Shown here piece by piece: positions 1 through 14,780 of a DNA stretch of 64,000 bases; the stretch's first letter is position 1, and each line of letters begins with the position of its first letter. The translations under genes and the position numbers were made by a program. This DNA is from Prosapia bicincta. Taxonomy: Eukaryota > Arthropoda > Insecta > Hemiptera > Cercopidae. The stretch lies in assembly GCA_036971475.1 (NCBI GenBank), contig JBAIZL010000001.1:216615444-216679443 (forward strand), read 5' to 3'. The notes beneath the pieces are model-generated. The model saw only the letters and a list, made by a program, of their open reading frames with translations, did no database searches and was not told the origin of the DNA.

Positions 1-3000
1 TTCCATTCATAAACCACTAACAGCTTTAGATAGGTCCGTTATTGTTAACGAATCTGTTTTACCTTCAGTTTCTCATGATGAGTCTAAGGTCGAAGCAATT
101 GAGAAAACTTCTACTGATTTTAAACCATTCAGAACAGATAGAGAAAAGCAGGACCGTTACGAAAAGTTCCTAACTTTAGACAAACTTGGACAAACAGGCA
201 AGTATATCTTAATATAAATGTTTTATAGTGATAACAAATGAGGTAATAAATATAAAATTTAAAGTAAAATTATTTTTAAAAAATATTCTATGTTTTTAAG
301 ACTATTCTGTTGAATATAAAAATAAATTGGCTTTTATTTAGAGTTATTTAAAAAAAAAACTTTTAATTACAAACATAACATTTATATTTTTTGAGAAAAC
401 TTTTTAAAATTCCTTGCAGAGTCATATAGAATGTGATATTATGGTTTTCATTTTTTAAGTTTGCAATTAAAATATGTTGGTAGCAATTCCAAAAAAGAGT
501 TACTTTTTCTATAGTACTTTTTATTTGTTGCATATGTAAAAAAAAATGTAGTTGTGTTTGAATTATATCAGTAACAAGTCTTTTGACATTTTCTAGGATT
601 TTAGTAATACCATTAAAGTCGTAGAAGAGATTATAAGTTGTAAGAATTTTACTGTACATAATAAATATAACAAAATCATGATTTTAAAAGCATCATAACC
701 CTAGAAATTATTACAAGATGTTAGTAAGTCAGTGTGTTTGTATTATCCACACAGTCTAATGAATTGACATGTAAAACGTTTCATTTATTTTCAACCCTAA
801 AGGGATCATTGGGTATTTAACCCTTGTATGATCAAAGTGTTATAATTAATTATATACATTTGAATAAAACTTTTGGTCTTGAGTTTTTTTAAAAGCATCC
901 TAACATCAGAGTAAATAAAGAAATATTTGTTTCTGGTGTGAGAGAATGGGGTAGGCTATTTATGGGCACATAATGTAAATATACTCAAATTAGAATTAAA
1001 ATAATTCCTGTTGATGCACTTGTTTTAAAAAATTTAATGGTTAAATTTATTTATTGTTTAAAAAAAAATTCTATTACTATATTCTTTAACTTTATTTTGC
1101 CAATTTTTTTTTTTTAATTTTTGTTCCACGCAAGTTTTGACAGTTCTAGAGAATAATTATTTTACACTTATAAAATTGATCTATAAGAGTGTGTTTGGTA
1201 TATGTTAGTTACATTAAAATTATTAATATTAGAAATTCTTTATTTTCAAAGATAAGTGAAATGATTAAATCTTCGAAATATGTGTTTCAGATCGGTTGGA
1301 AAGTTTGCAACCCCTTAGTATGACTGAATGGGAACGACAACAAGAAAAATCTGAATTTGAACAAGCATCAAAGATTTTTCGACCTTTAACAGCAGACATG
1401 AGTGATAGGTTTGTTACGGCTGCATTGGCAGATGATGATGTGACGCTATGGTCTTTGCCCAAAAAAAAATTGTCCCAGATAGATGTTTCCAATGACATGG
1501 TTGAAGCAGCTAAAAAGAATATGTATGGAAGCCTCACTCGTCTTGTAGAAAATTGGTATCCAAGTGGCGTGCTCTGCAAGTTGTTTAATGTACCTGACCC
1601 CCACAGGTTAGTACCTCATAACACTCATTAAATATTTTGTCGCCCTCTAGTTTAACAAATTTTGAGTTAGTTCAATAATTTAAAGTAAAAAATAATGAAT
1701 CATGCTTTTACTTAGTAAGATAAGGTATTCACCGAGAAAAATTTCTTCAAATTTCTTGTTTCCTTGAATTGTCTACTTTGTAACCTGATTCAAGTATATA
1801 ATATTTCACCTTCAACTCCAAATTCCACACTCTATAAAATTTAAATAATTAGCTAAATGCGGGGAGACAAGAGTAGGAGTGTATCAACAGAAAGCGAGGT
1901 CTGCAAATGGCGGGGGCTGGCTAACAGTATATAAAGATGAACTTTTGAAAATAGAGTCATTCTGAAACACGTCTACAAAGGAAAATATTCTAAAGTTAGA
2001 AAAGGCAAAAAATGTGCTCGAATATTTACTCATGGTAAATTCAACTAGCTGTGTGAGCTATAGTATATAAAAAAGACAGATTCTCTCCAATCAACACACA
2101 CACATTTACTGACACAGATTTGTCAATGACATCAACATATTATGCAGGAAGAATATCAGTCAATGCAAGTACTCCTGCTTAATACACACAAAATACATAC
2201 AAAACTCCACTTTTCCTCAGAATTCAAATCAGCTCAATCCCGAAATTTCCTTAACTTCACAATAACAAAATGACATCTTTAAAACTTATGAAAACATCTA
2301 TAGAAACCCTACAATGACAGATATTTTTACATAATCCTCCGAAAAAATCCTATCTGTAAATCCAGGCTACATAGAATAAAGAGGTTTTCTATGGCTACCA
2401 ATGCCCACAAAAAACACCAACAAAGAAATCAATCCAGAAATGAATCAACCCTAGCCCCGAAACGAATATACTAAGCATACTAATTATGGCACAAAACACA
2501 AACAACATCAATGCACCAGAGAGAAAACAAATTCATCACACTCATGTACATAAACAAGACCTCAAATAAGGTTCCAAAAACAGGCACTTTGAAGAAAAAA
2601 GGAAACAACGAACTTCAGTATAAATCAACACAATAAAAACAGTTCTGACATCTGTATATAAAAAGTAAACTGTACGGAGTGTAAACAACATCAGACAAGA
2701 CTCAGTTTTAAACAAAAATTCAAAGAACAAATACATTTATACACTCAATAAAAAAATTACAGAGACTATCTTTTGCTAACCACAATACAAGTAGTGGGAT
2801 ATTAAATTTACAAACATAACAAAATAGGACATAATAATTGAGAGAATTGACTGTTGTGATTAACAAAATCATATTGGCAAACTTTGTCTTAGGGAGTTTA
2901 AAAATAATAAATAAATAACAATAACCCTTGCTACTAATATTTAAACACCCTTCATGTACATTTCGCCAACACAGTTAGCATCATCAGAAGGTTACAAACA

Positions 3001-6000
3001 TTCTGGGACTAAAAAGAAACAGTACACCTAAAATAAACTTGCGATGGGCTTACTCCCACTCCTCCGCCCAGTCACCAGTTTATAACCAATACCAGCACTG
3101 CACGTAGGAACAAGACCACACCCACCACTGACTTGTCGTGACAATTCTAAATTAAAACTAATTACAAACTAGAATAAACTAAAATTATAAAAGTAACAAA
3201 AACAATAATAAATTATCATGTCAATTTTTTGTTGTAATTTTACTTTATACATTTAATTTTAGTTTATACTAGTTTGTAATTAGCTTTAATTTAGAATTGT
3301 CACGACAAGTCAGTAGTTGGTGTGGTCTTGTTCCTACGTGCAGCGCTGGTATTGGTTATAAACTGGTCGCTGGGCGGAGGAGAGGCAGTAAGCCCATCGC
3401 AAGTTTATTTTAAGTGTACTGTTTCTTTTTAGTCCCAGAATGTCGGTAACCTTCTGATGATGCTAACTGTGTTGGCGAAATGTACAACAAGGGTGTTTAA
3501 ATATTAGTAGCAAGGGTTATTGTTATTTATTTATCATAATTACGCTACTGTGCTCTGTATAAAATTTCAAGTTTAAAAATGTTGCTTTAACTGTAAGTTG
3601 ATCAAAGTTGTGCCATTATCTGTCTTTTAAGTTTCAATGTAAAAGATTTAACAATTGTCATGGAAAACAAATCTAAGAACTGTTAGATAATATGCAAACA
3701 GAATAAGTATTTAATTAATTGGAAAAGTGTTTATTACTGTTATTAACTATTACTATGAGGGTGATTCAGAAATAAACTACCATTTACTCAATGAGAAGGA
3801 AATCGCTAGGGTAGAATTTTCATTCTGCTACAATACTAGATATTTCAGTGTCCAGCCATTTTAGTTGGAATGTTTTTAAATGCTACTTTGGTTTGTGTAG
3901 CTTTGCAAAATGTGTGGTGTAAATAAAGATCCCACCAAATGCAAAGTGTATGCTCTTATAAGTTATGTTTTCACTGTAAAACAGTACTCAGTGACAGCTA
4001 TTCTTTGAGAGGTTTATGGTGTGGATGAACCAAAGGTCAAGTGTGAAGGATTTATATGCGAGTGGAATGATTTGTTTAAAACTCGACGGACAAACTTAGC
4101 CAGTGATGAGCCTATTGAGATAAATAAAAAAAGTTGATGAAGATTAACGTTTGAAAATCTCTGAGCTTGCTTACGAATTTCAGGACTGTTTTGTGACAGA
4201 ATAGTTTTGATGATGACGAGTATAAAAACACTGGTACTGGCCGACACAATGTTTTTTTGAAGAAGGTATTTCAAAATTAATGTAGCGATATGGTAAGAGC
4301 CTAAATTTTAATAAAAATTGTGTGGAAAAATAGAGAATGAATGTGTTTCAGTACTTAAATTCTAATAGTGTATTTTATCTATCTCTAAATGTCAGTTACT
4401 TTCCGAACACCCTTGTATTACTTGTAGTACAACCACTAGTTTCATTTTTATAACAGTCGTTGTGACAAAATTAAATTTTTACTTTGACAAGGAGAGATAG
4501 ATTAAGTTTCACTTTAGAAAATCATTGTTACTAATTCACATATGACTGTAGACATGGAGATGTGCTGAAGATTTCATTTCTTTTTTATCCAAATTTTCAC
4601 TGTTTATGTTAATATAATGTTTTTAATAACATGAAATAATTATGGATCATTTGGTTTTTAACAGACATTGATTGCTTTTTCAAGTTGATATGATGCTTGT
4701 CATCTTATAGGAACTTGCTAAAGCTTGCTTTTTTGGCATCTCTTTTCTCACTGATAATTTTAATATGTCAGTTGCATAACTTATACAAATTCACTTTTAA
4801 TTCATAAACTTCCCTGTCGCTCTCTTGTTTAAAGGCAGAGGGAAGATCTTAGGTGGCAACATTTGCATATCAAATGCTTAGTGTATTGGTTTTATGTATT
4901 TGTCTAGTCATATGCTTATTTTTTTCATATGCATTTGTTAAACTATTACCAATTTTATTTGTTATAAATCACTGGAATATATTAACTATATTAAAATCAT
5001 TTTTATATGTATTTCAGTGGAACCAGTTTAAGCCAAAAGAACCAGAAGCCTTCTCGTCCCAAGTTTTCTGTTTTCAACTTTTTAGAAGCTGCTTCATACA
5101 ATGTACACGCATCAGCAAGTATTATGGATAGTAAAACTGTTGACGAACCCCTACCAAATGATTCTAAACAACCTGAGATATCGGATAGTAGTAAATTAAC
5201 AGACATTAAACCATCTCATGAGAAAATTGTTTCTGTAAGTTAGCATTATAGAAATGAAAAATAATGACAGTTAGAGCATATATATTTTAAGTTGACTGTC
5301 ATGCAGAGAAACAGCTGTATGCAAAAATTACTTTTGTAGAACTAATTCTTGATTATCAACAATAACATCAGCTATGATATCACATTAACTTGAAGCTATA
5401 ACAGTTTGTTTCTAACCTTGTTGTTTCGTTTGGAAAATACAAATCTAAATTTTCACTGTTGCTATCTTAACGTTTTGGATTCCAATTATTTGATTGCCGA
5501 CCACTCCGCCATATTCAATTAGTTAGCGTGTGTTTGCACATGTTGTTTAATTATTCACTAAGAAATTAATACTTCAAGTAAATTTATATTATTATATACA
5601 ACTGTGTTCAGAATAAAATTAAGAACAGTAATATGAGGTTTGTATGTTAAAAATTAGAAGTTTGAATTCAGTAGGCCTGATGAAATGTCGTTTTTTTTTA
5701 TTATAGAAAAAAATTATATATAGCTTTGTTGATGAAATAGCACTTTCTTTATGATGAATTATAGTCATTTTAAGCCCAAAGTAACACTGAATACAAATAT
5801 ATGCATCAGTAGTATTACAAAAATCTATTTATAATATTTATTATAAAAAATGTAAAACTATGCACATGCATAAGAATGGTATACCTACTACAATACTCAG
5901 TTGCAACTAGGTTTGAATGTGACATAATAGTTCACTTTGATGTAATTATTTTAAAACAAAAGCAAATTGCACTAAACACCATATTTACAAACGCAAAATA

Positions 6001-9000
6001 TATTTACAGAAGTAGGTACCACAAAAAATATATAGGTCTAAGTATAAATTATTGAAAAATGACATTTAGGCCTATTAAAAATTGTTTAATTTGTTTAGGC
6101 TGAAATTATTTACACTTTATTTAGCCACTTGAAAAACACTTAAATTTATTGTTTATAGTTTTTAACAGTGGGAAACTTTTCAAAGTATATGTTTGTATAT
6201 AATCCAGGGTTATTTGTGCAATTCGCTCAGTAGGCCTCAGCCCACATGTTGTAAGCCTATTAGAAACCACAGTATGTATATAACAATATATGTCAGAACT
6301 AAAATAGAAGCCAAACACTAAATAAATAAAGGAGATTATGAATAAGGATAAGTTCACATAAACAGTAATCTATCACCTAAGCCAGATGTCTGAGCTTAGT
6401 GTGGAGTACATTGTATATATATCTGTCTGGAATCAGTTGTTTATTTACAGAAAAATTATGATAAATATGACCAACAGCTTTATAAACATAAACATTGCCT
6501 TCCCATAACACATCAAATGAACATAGTACACATTATCATTAAGTAATACGTTCTAAAGTATGTAATAGTTGCGCCGCAAAATGTTGGACTGAGTCCGACA
6601 GTGGAGCGGAACGGGATTTTTAGTGATGTCGGACTCAGTTCGCCTATGGAGCGCAAAAGGTTAATGGAATCAAGATATAATTTAAAAGGGTGAATGCCAA
6701 GATTGCAGTAATTAGATTGTTTATGAGAGTCATGTTTTTTTACTCAAAACCAATCTGTGTGTGTTACAGATTTTATGTATGTATTAAAACGGGTAAAAGA
6801 AATTTATTGTTTAAAAACAATTTTAAAGCGTTAGTTCTGTCTGAACCCTAATTAAAAAATTATATTTACACTAAATTTTCATATCAATATTGTGCAAATA
6901 TTTGGTGTAAAATAGTTTTATATTTTGTTGCTCTTGGTATAGAATTATTTATATGATTGCAAATATGTACTCTATTTTGTGAGTAATATAATTTTCTTTG
7001 AATTTTCTTCTATAATTCTTTATGTCACATTTTAATGGTTTTTGTTCTCTTCCATAATATTACCACCCAGCTTCCATAATTCTTTATGTCACATTTTAAT
7101 GGTTTTTGTTCTCTTCCATAATATTACCACCCAGCTTCTATAATTCTTTATGTCACATTTTAATGGTTTTTGTTCTCTTCCATAATATTACCACCCAGCT
7201 TCCATAATTCTTTATGTCACATTTTAATGGTTTTTGTTCTCTTCCATAATATTACCACCCAGCTTCTATAATTCTTTATGTCACATTTTAATGGTTTTTG
7301 TTCTCTTCCATAATATTACCACCCAGCTTCCATAATTCTTTATGTCACATTTTAATGGTTTTTGTTCTCTTCCATAATATTACCACCCAGCTTCTATAAT
7401 TCTTTATGTCACATTTTAATGGTTTTTGTTCTCTTCCATCATATTACCACCCAGCTTCTATTATTCTTTATGTCACATTTTAATGGTTTTTGTTCTCTTC
7501 CATAATATTACCACCCAGCTTCTATAATTCTTTATGTCACATTTTAATGGTTTTTGTTCTCTTCCATAATATTACCACCCAGCTTCTATAATTCTTTATG
7601 TCACATTTTAATGGTTTTTGTTCTCTTCCATCATATTACCACCCAGCTTCTATTATTCTTTATGTCACATTTTAATGGTTTTTGTTCTCTTCCATAATAT
7701 TACCACCCAGCTTCTATAATTCTTTATGTCACATTTTAATGGTTTTTGTTCTCTTCCATAATATTACCACCCAGCTTCTATAATTCTTTATGTCACATTT
7801 TAATGGTTTTTGTTCTCTTCCATCATATTACCACCCAGCTTCTATTATTCTTTATGTCACATTTTAATGGTTTTTGTTCTCTTCCATAATATTACCACCC
7901 AGCTTCTATAATTCTTTATGTCACATTTGAATGGTTTTTGTTCTCTTCCATAATATTACCACCCAGCTTCTATATTTATAACAAATAGCATATAAAAAAG
8001 TCAATTCCTACTTAGGTCAACAAAGAGAAATTTTATTTGTTACTGTTTATTAAATAATTAAAATTAATATAAATAAAGCAACATAACCTTTGCTTTAAAA
8101 TAACTGTTCTACCACACGACTTATAAAATAAAATCAGCTATTTTATGAAATTTATGTTGTCACATATTTTAAGCAAAGGGAGACAAAACAACTATATTGT
8201 ATACTTTGTCCCTTTTGTTTTTCTCCCATATAAAACTAAAATTAATTATTATTAAATTTAATTAATGAATTAATATTTGAAAAAACTATTATCATCAAGT
8301 GCCATCCACTGCAGGTTTAAGTAATGTATTTGAACTTCAGTGGATGAACAAAAAGTATTTTATTAACAATTGAAAATTATAACAAGGTATACATAAGGTG
8401 AGTGTGAACTAATAGAAGGAATTGAAAAAGAAAGTACTCTTCCACATTGATACTATTGTTTTGAAGTACAAAGAACAGATATGAAGATTGCTTCAGCTTC
8501 TACATTAGGAAGACTGGCAGGAATTGAAAATACACTACTCCATACAATGAACATATCAAATTAACCACTAAACTCAAGCAGTTATTTATATACAAAACAC
8601 TACACTTGTACATCAGTATTAACACAAGCTACAAATAGTATACATCATTAATTGAAACCAACATAACAGAAAACTTTGAAATATATTAACACAACAAAAA
8701 AAATACAATGAATCTAATTTAATTTTTTCAAATACGAAAACAACTCACACAACATTCAAAAAACTTCTTATAGTATGCAGCAGTATACATAATAACCCAG
8801 GTTGCAGAACAACTACTAAGGCCTTCTACTCCTTTCTATATCATTTTTATGTTTCTTGCCAAACTTAGGTCACTCATTTTACAATGTCGCAACAATAAAT
8901 TTCCTCTAGTTAAACATAGCCATGAGGTAATAAAAAGACTTCATTAAATATCCAGATAGAGACGAACTTCTTATCATTCCATGGATTCACCGTGCAGGTG

Positions 9001-12000
9001 TTGGGTCCAACATATGGGAGAGGAAGTAGCCCCGGGACTTGTGATTCCAGGAGTAGGTCGAAAGAGGCCTCTTTGTGATGATCATTGACACTCACCTTTA
9101 CTACTCATGTTACAGTTACTCATGAGAAAAAAACGTAATTGATTTGTGTTAACCAAAGAACCAACTTTTGTAAATTATAATAACATAACGTTTACCAAAA
9201 TATTTGTCCATGAATAAACCATGACTCTATCTGTAAAATGATATGTGTATATATATATATATATATTAGGGATGGGCCGATTCCTAAAATTTTCGATTCC
9301 GATTCCGATTTCGATTCTAAAATTTTCCTTTCGATTCTCGATTCTTTGGTCGGTTCTCGATTCTTTCAAGTTATATTAGCTTACATGCTAGGTATCTAAT
9401 AATTAATTTAGTTAACATCTTGGTCATACGGCAAAAAAAAAACATTTAAAAGTTCTGTTTTAATGTAATAGGCTACACAAAACTTTCAACCTTAATTTAT
9501 CAATAGGAATTTTTAAAAGCATAAAAACATATCAGATTAAAGTAATGACTTATTATAAAGTTAAAAATGTGAACTTTACACTATTTTATGATGTTTGAGA
9601 AAATACCTAAGCCTATTTACATTGTCTCTCAAAACAAAACAAAAATTAAAAACAAACGAACAACATAAAGATTTAAAAAAGTAATAGAAATAGGGTAGTT
9701 TTTAATATGCCCCTGAATCATTGGCAGCGACACGGGGGGGGGGGGGGAGATAGTGAGCGAGAGAGAAAGAAAGAGAGATTGTGTATCGAACCCTCTCTAG
9801 TGAGAGAGAGATAGAGAAACGAGCGATGATCTTCTTTGTTGTTGCTTCATAAATAATAATATTTTCGTTATCTCAAATCGGGATTTGCTTTAATCGTTTA
9901 ATTCATTCAAAGCAACTTATACATAAATAAGACATATTTGGTAGTTAATTATTTTTCCAATAAATTTTTCCATATACATATTTTAATAGTTACAGTACAG
10001 TCTCACTAATCCGGACTTGATGGGACCGGACCCGGTCCGGATCAACGAAAGTCCGGATTAGACGGAAAAAGCCAAACAAATGCATACAATATGTGTTTTA
10101 GGTGGGAAAACATATTGAAATTGTAGTTTTAGTGAAATTGAGGCCTAAATATAGCTTACAGTACAGTATTTCATAGCTTATGTAGCAAAAAATCCTATAA
10201 TTATAACAGAAAAGTCATGACATAAATAAATATCTAAGCATCTTTCTCGTTGAATAAAAGTATTCACATAAAGTTATTTACACTATCCTGTATAAACGCA
10301 CAAAAAACTCAAACAAAAATGAAACTGAAACCAAAACAAACTTTAAAAAACTTAGTGAAAAAAGTCCGTAATGTTTTTTTGTTTTAACGATGAATGACGT
10401 CGTTTCACAGTACGATCTCGTAGGCGTTTCAAGGTCAGTAGCTCCGCAGTTGACGTATCACTTTGTTTCTCAAAGTAAGTCATCAACCCCTCCAGCATTG
10501 CAGCCGCCTCATCATGAGTTAGGCTGACAGGTTCGTCTGTGTAGTCTTCCTCTTCCGAGCTGTCATTTTCTGCGTTTGCAGTGCACACCGCGACGATTTC
10601 GTCCTCGTTGAGCACTTGATGACCAATGTCATTATCACTGATAATCCACTCGGAAATATCAGTGTCTTTCAACTCGGCACAACCCTCCAATTGTTAAAAA
10701 ATCTGAACAAATTCATTGTCGTCATTAGTAGGTTGACTGTCAGATTTTCCACTTTCCTGTGGCATTTCAGGCCACAATTTTTTCCAGCTTTTTTGTAGTG
10801 TAGACGGTTGAATTTCCTCCCACGATTCTGCAGCCATATAAATGACATCCTTTATAGTCACTTTTTTAAGATTTTCAATAAATTTTGTAGCTGGATCTGC
10901 TTCTTGTTGTTCCAAAAGCGATAAAATTAACTTTTTCCTATATCGCCGTTTTATCGCTTCGATCACGCCCTGATCCATCGGCTGAATGAGAGCCGTTACG
11001 TTAGGAGGAAGAAATTTAACAAAAATGTCACCATGACGCAATTCTTCTTCATTTGGGTGGCATGGGGCATTATCAATTAGTAAAACCGCTTTTCGAGGGA
11101 GTTTTTTCTCTTTTAAAAACTTTTCTGTTGTTGGAACAAAGTTTTCAAAAAACCAGTCCTTAAAAATTTGACTGTTCATCCACGCTGATTTTTGGAACTT
11201 GTATTGGGCCGGTAGAACACTTAAATTTACATTTTTAAAAACCCTAGGCTTTGCGGATTTCCCTATCACCAAAAGTGGAAATTTTAGATCACCAGAAGCA
11301 TTACTGCAGGGCAGCAAAGTCATACGTTCTTTCTTAACTTTATGGCCTTTTGCTACTGAATCTAATTTGGAAGCTAAAGTTTTTTTTGGGAACATTTTAT
11401 AATTTAATCCAGTTTCGTCAGCGTTGAACACCTGACAAGGTTGTAAGTTTTCATCTCTGAGAAACTTGCCAAATTTGTCTTTGAATTTTTCACTTGCATC
11501 ACTGTCACCTGACAAAATTTCACCACTTATTCCGAGTTGACGGATGCCGTGTCGTTCCTTCCACCGTGACAGCCATCCCACACTGGCAGTAAAATTAGGG
11601 TCTCCTTTTAACTTTTCATTCAGTTTCAGCGCGATCGTTTGCAAATTTACACCCGATAAAGGAACACCCTGTTCCCGTTGTTGGCAAAACCAAACATACA
11701 AAGCATCATCTAGGGTTTCATTTTTTGGTTTTTTTAAAGTGCTTCTGCCGCCTAAACTGTCTTTACTAACCATTTTTGCACAAAAATCTTCAATTTCCTG
11801 TCGCTTTTTTTTCCAATCGGAAACAGTTTGTTTTCCCACACCTAACTCTTTTGCAATTTTAATAAGCGATTCACCTCCATCAATACGAAACAAAGCTTGG
11901 AGTTTTTGTTCCATTGTCACTGTCACTGACTTACGTTTAGTCGCCATTTTCACTGAACACTGAACGAGACGTAAATAAAAAACACAGATCAATATCGCAC

Positions 12001-12598
12001 TAGAATTAAATGACAACTGAGCAGATATCTTGCGAGAAGCAGGAAAAGTGGCATCTGTCCGACAAAACAACTGACCTGACGCCAGACGGATAGACTGTTT
12101 ATCCGTTTAGTCAGCGGTCCTTTATCTTTTGTTTATCGCAAGATGTCTCTGATGTCACGTACGTTGTAGTGTTGGGTGATCTAATTTGTATATATTTTTT
12201 CAAAGAAGTTTTTTCTACTTTAGTAGGCAAAAGAAACAAACAAGTGGTACACCTATTTCATATTTTAATGAATAAATTATATTATTTGAGTATTAAAGTA
12301 GGAAAACCCCTTTGAAAAATAACAAATATAGACGTATAAAAATAAATATTTTTGTGGACAGCATGCATATTTTTGTGGACTGATTGTGCACTGTAAAATA
12401 CTATAACTAAACAAAACTTTTGGGCCGTCCGGATTAGCCGGAGGTCCGGATCATCGGAGACCGGATTAGCGAGACTGTACTGTAATAAAATAGGAATTGG
12501 AATCGACACTTTTACAATGAAGAATCGAGTATCGAAGATACCTCGATACCACCTAGAATCGACGATTCCTGGAATCGAGAATCGGAATCGGTCCATCG

Positions 12599-12636
<38 letters not shown>

Positions 12637-14134
12637 TATATTTTTTTTTTTTTTTTTTTTTTTGTGACATATGATTTCTAAGATTAATATCCTAGTATTC
12701 TGGCAGTGCTTTTTGTTAAGATGTAGGTTTTGTACATCAAATATAGCTAGTACATGTTAATTGTTTCAATTTACTCTACAATTGTACTAGAGAGTCAGTT
12801 TTACTGTCAGAAATCCTTTCTGGAGGAGCATTTTGTAGATGGTAGGGATATTAGAACATTCTGTTGCAATACATTCCAAATTGAAAAAGTCCTCAGTGAA
12901 CATTAAATTTAATCACATATATAGGATATTTATTTAAAAAGCCAGATTAAAAGCAAGAAATAACAAGGTCTGAAAAGCAAATTATAACTAATTATTACAA
13001 ACTACAATTCTTTACAAGAATATTTTTTCTGAGACATCTTTGAATAGTTTTCTAAGACTTTGTTATGGCCTCTATTACAATGATATTGATGAAATCCATT
13101 GCTAAATTTAGTTATATTTCCTGGTTGTGCCTGTCATAAGTTATATTTCTCAAATACGCTGCTTCGCCAAATAAAGTTATTCAAGTCTTTTACAGATGTT
13201 GTACATGCATAGTTATTAACAGCTCTCAGTTTATATGACAACTCGTATATGAAAATTATGTTCGAATTTCTTATGAGAGCTTCAAATTAATATTAAATAT
13301 TTTACAAAACTGTCCAATTCAAAGTAATTAAAAATAAACTTTAGCACCCTTCACTGTTTCAAATCTCCCTTGCTAAAATCCTGCTCATTGTTATAAATCG
13401 TGATGAGAATAAATTCAGAATTCTTGTTCATGAATGGTTAACAGTTTTTTTTATACAAAAACCAATCATAAGTTATTTTATCTATGAGTAATTTGGTTTT
13501 GTCTGTGATTACTAGATGAAAAAGGTTCCATAGTGATTTTTTGTGTTTTACTAAATTATTGTTGCGTTCAGCTAATCGTGCACTTGCTCACTCTTGTAAC
13601 CACTTTTGAAAAGATGTTAAATTTTCAGAATGTTCTATGTATCAACAGCTTCTGCATCTTATAAGTCTACACGTATTTCAAGATTGTTTGTTATTTCATA
13701 CCGAAGCTAATTTATCTAATATCAACTGCCTCATACAAGTCATCTTATGCATTCCAACAAACTGTTATTTGCCTATAAGCATTATCTTCCATATGATAGA
13801 AAATGTGTAACAGAAGCAAATATATATTTACGTTATAAGGCAGACTACCATCATCAAATTTATAGATTGAATTATGAGAGGTAACCACGGAAAGGGCTCT
13901 CATCCTAATTATGCCTTTGAATATTCAGCTATCGTTAAATTACAGAAAGCTACGATCATCAATGCATTTGAATAGAAACTGAGGAGACTAGTAGTTTTAT
14001 AATTACTAACCATGAGGCAGTCCTTTTCATGTTTGTAGGAAAGTATTTATACTGACTCAATGCAGCCCTTCACCTCCCTTCTTGCCTACTATAAGATCTT
14101 TCAAGGTCAAGTGGATGATTAAGTGGTTCTGACA

Positions 14135-14193
<59 letters not shown>

Positions 14194-14709
14194 AATATAA
14201 AATACGTTTTCTTGTTTAATAATTTAAAACAACACAGGTTATTCAAATACAAGAATATTTATTATTTTATATCCAAAGCTTTTCGTTGGCAAACAGTACT
14301 AACATCATCAGGAATGAAAATTACAATAATGTAAGCTATAGGCCTAAAACATATGTTTATTTCTTGTTTATTTATTGTTTTAAAATATATATATTTATAT
14401 GAAGTTAATATATTACTATGTAAGTAATTTTATCCACCATTAAGTGCAATAATTTTACCTTGAGTGATGAGGCACCTTTCGGTCGTTGACCATTGTCGAA
14501 TCACTGATGTTTCTCTGCTCAGAGAAACTGAGCTCCTCTTCTTGAGCAGAGAAACATCAGTGATTCGACAATGGTCAACGACCGAAAGGTGCCTCATCAC
14601 TCAAGGTAAAATTATTGCACTTAATGGTGGATAAAATTACTTACATAGTAATATATTAACTTCATAAAGTCAGTGCAACGGAAAAACAATGGATAATGTT
14701 AAATATCAA

Positions 14710-14780
<71 letters not shown>

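Larger units (their letters stand above)
2907..3536. repeat. Large inverted repeat (about 300 bp arms), PLE terminal repeat pair
   Basis: The left arm (about 2907-3209) is the reverse complement of the right arm (about 3236-3536) with a few per cent mismatch, so the locus can fold into a long hairpin. Each arm carries a hammerhead-like motif near its outer end. PLEs are known to carry inverted or direct terminal repeats, which fits the adjacent RT and GIY-YIG relic. The arms differ at several positions, so the duplication is not recent. Confidence 0.85.
9267..12601. mobile_element. hAT-type non-autonomous element, copy 1, interrupted by Tigger
   Basis: Ends are TAGGGATGGGCCGATTCC on the left and, from the right, TAGCGATGGACCGATTCC, with 8 bp ATATATAT on both sides. 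The subterminal regions are rich in repeated GATTC/GAATC words. Without the nested Tigger (2490 bp plus a TA) it would be about 843 bp, close to the 764 bp copy at 29625. No transposase of its own is visible. Assignment to hAT rests on the 8 bp duplication and the terminal TAG; other 8 bp superfamilies are possible. Confidence 0.75.
14393..14670. repeat. PLE palindrome, family A
   Basis: Inverted arms about 14397-14510 and 14550-14666 are nearly perfect complements around a short spacer. Each arm carries a family A hammerhead-like motif. Copies of the same arm are at 14905, 17380, 18400, 48545 and 48909. A TA microsatellite follows at 14711. Confidence 0.85.

Noticed and set aside
200..206. 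Canonical GT donor at 202 for the first GPATCH1 exon
   Set aside because: Using it shifts the next exon into a frame that stops within a dozen codons; the GC donor at 198 preserves the conserved sequence.
7008..7967. CRISPR-like array of regular repeats
   Set aside because: Whole 64 bp units repeat without unique spacers, and the genome is eukaryotic. It is a minisatellite.
11544..11963. 139-codon plus-strand ORF over the Tigger
   Set aside because: Antisense shadow of the transposase N-terminal half.
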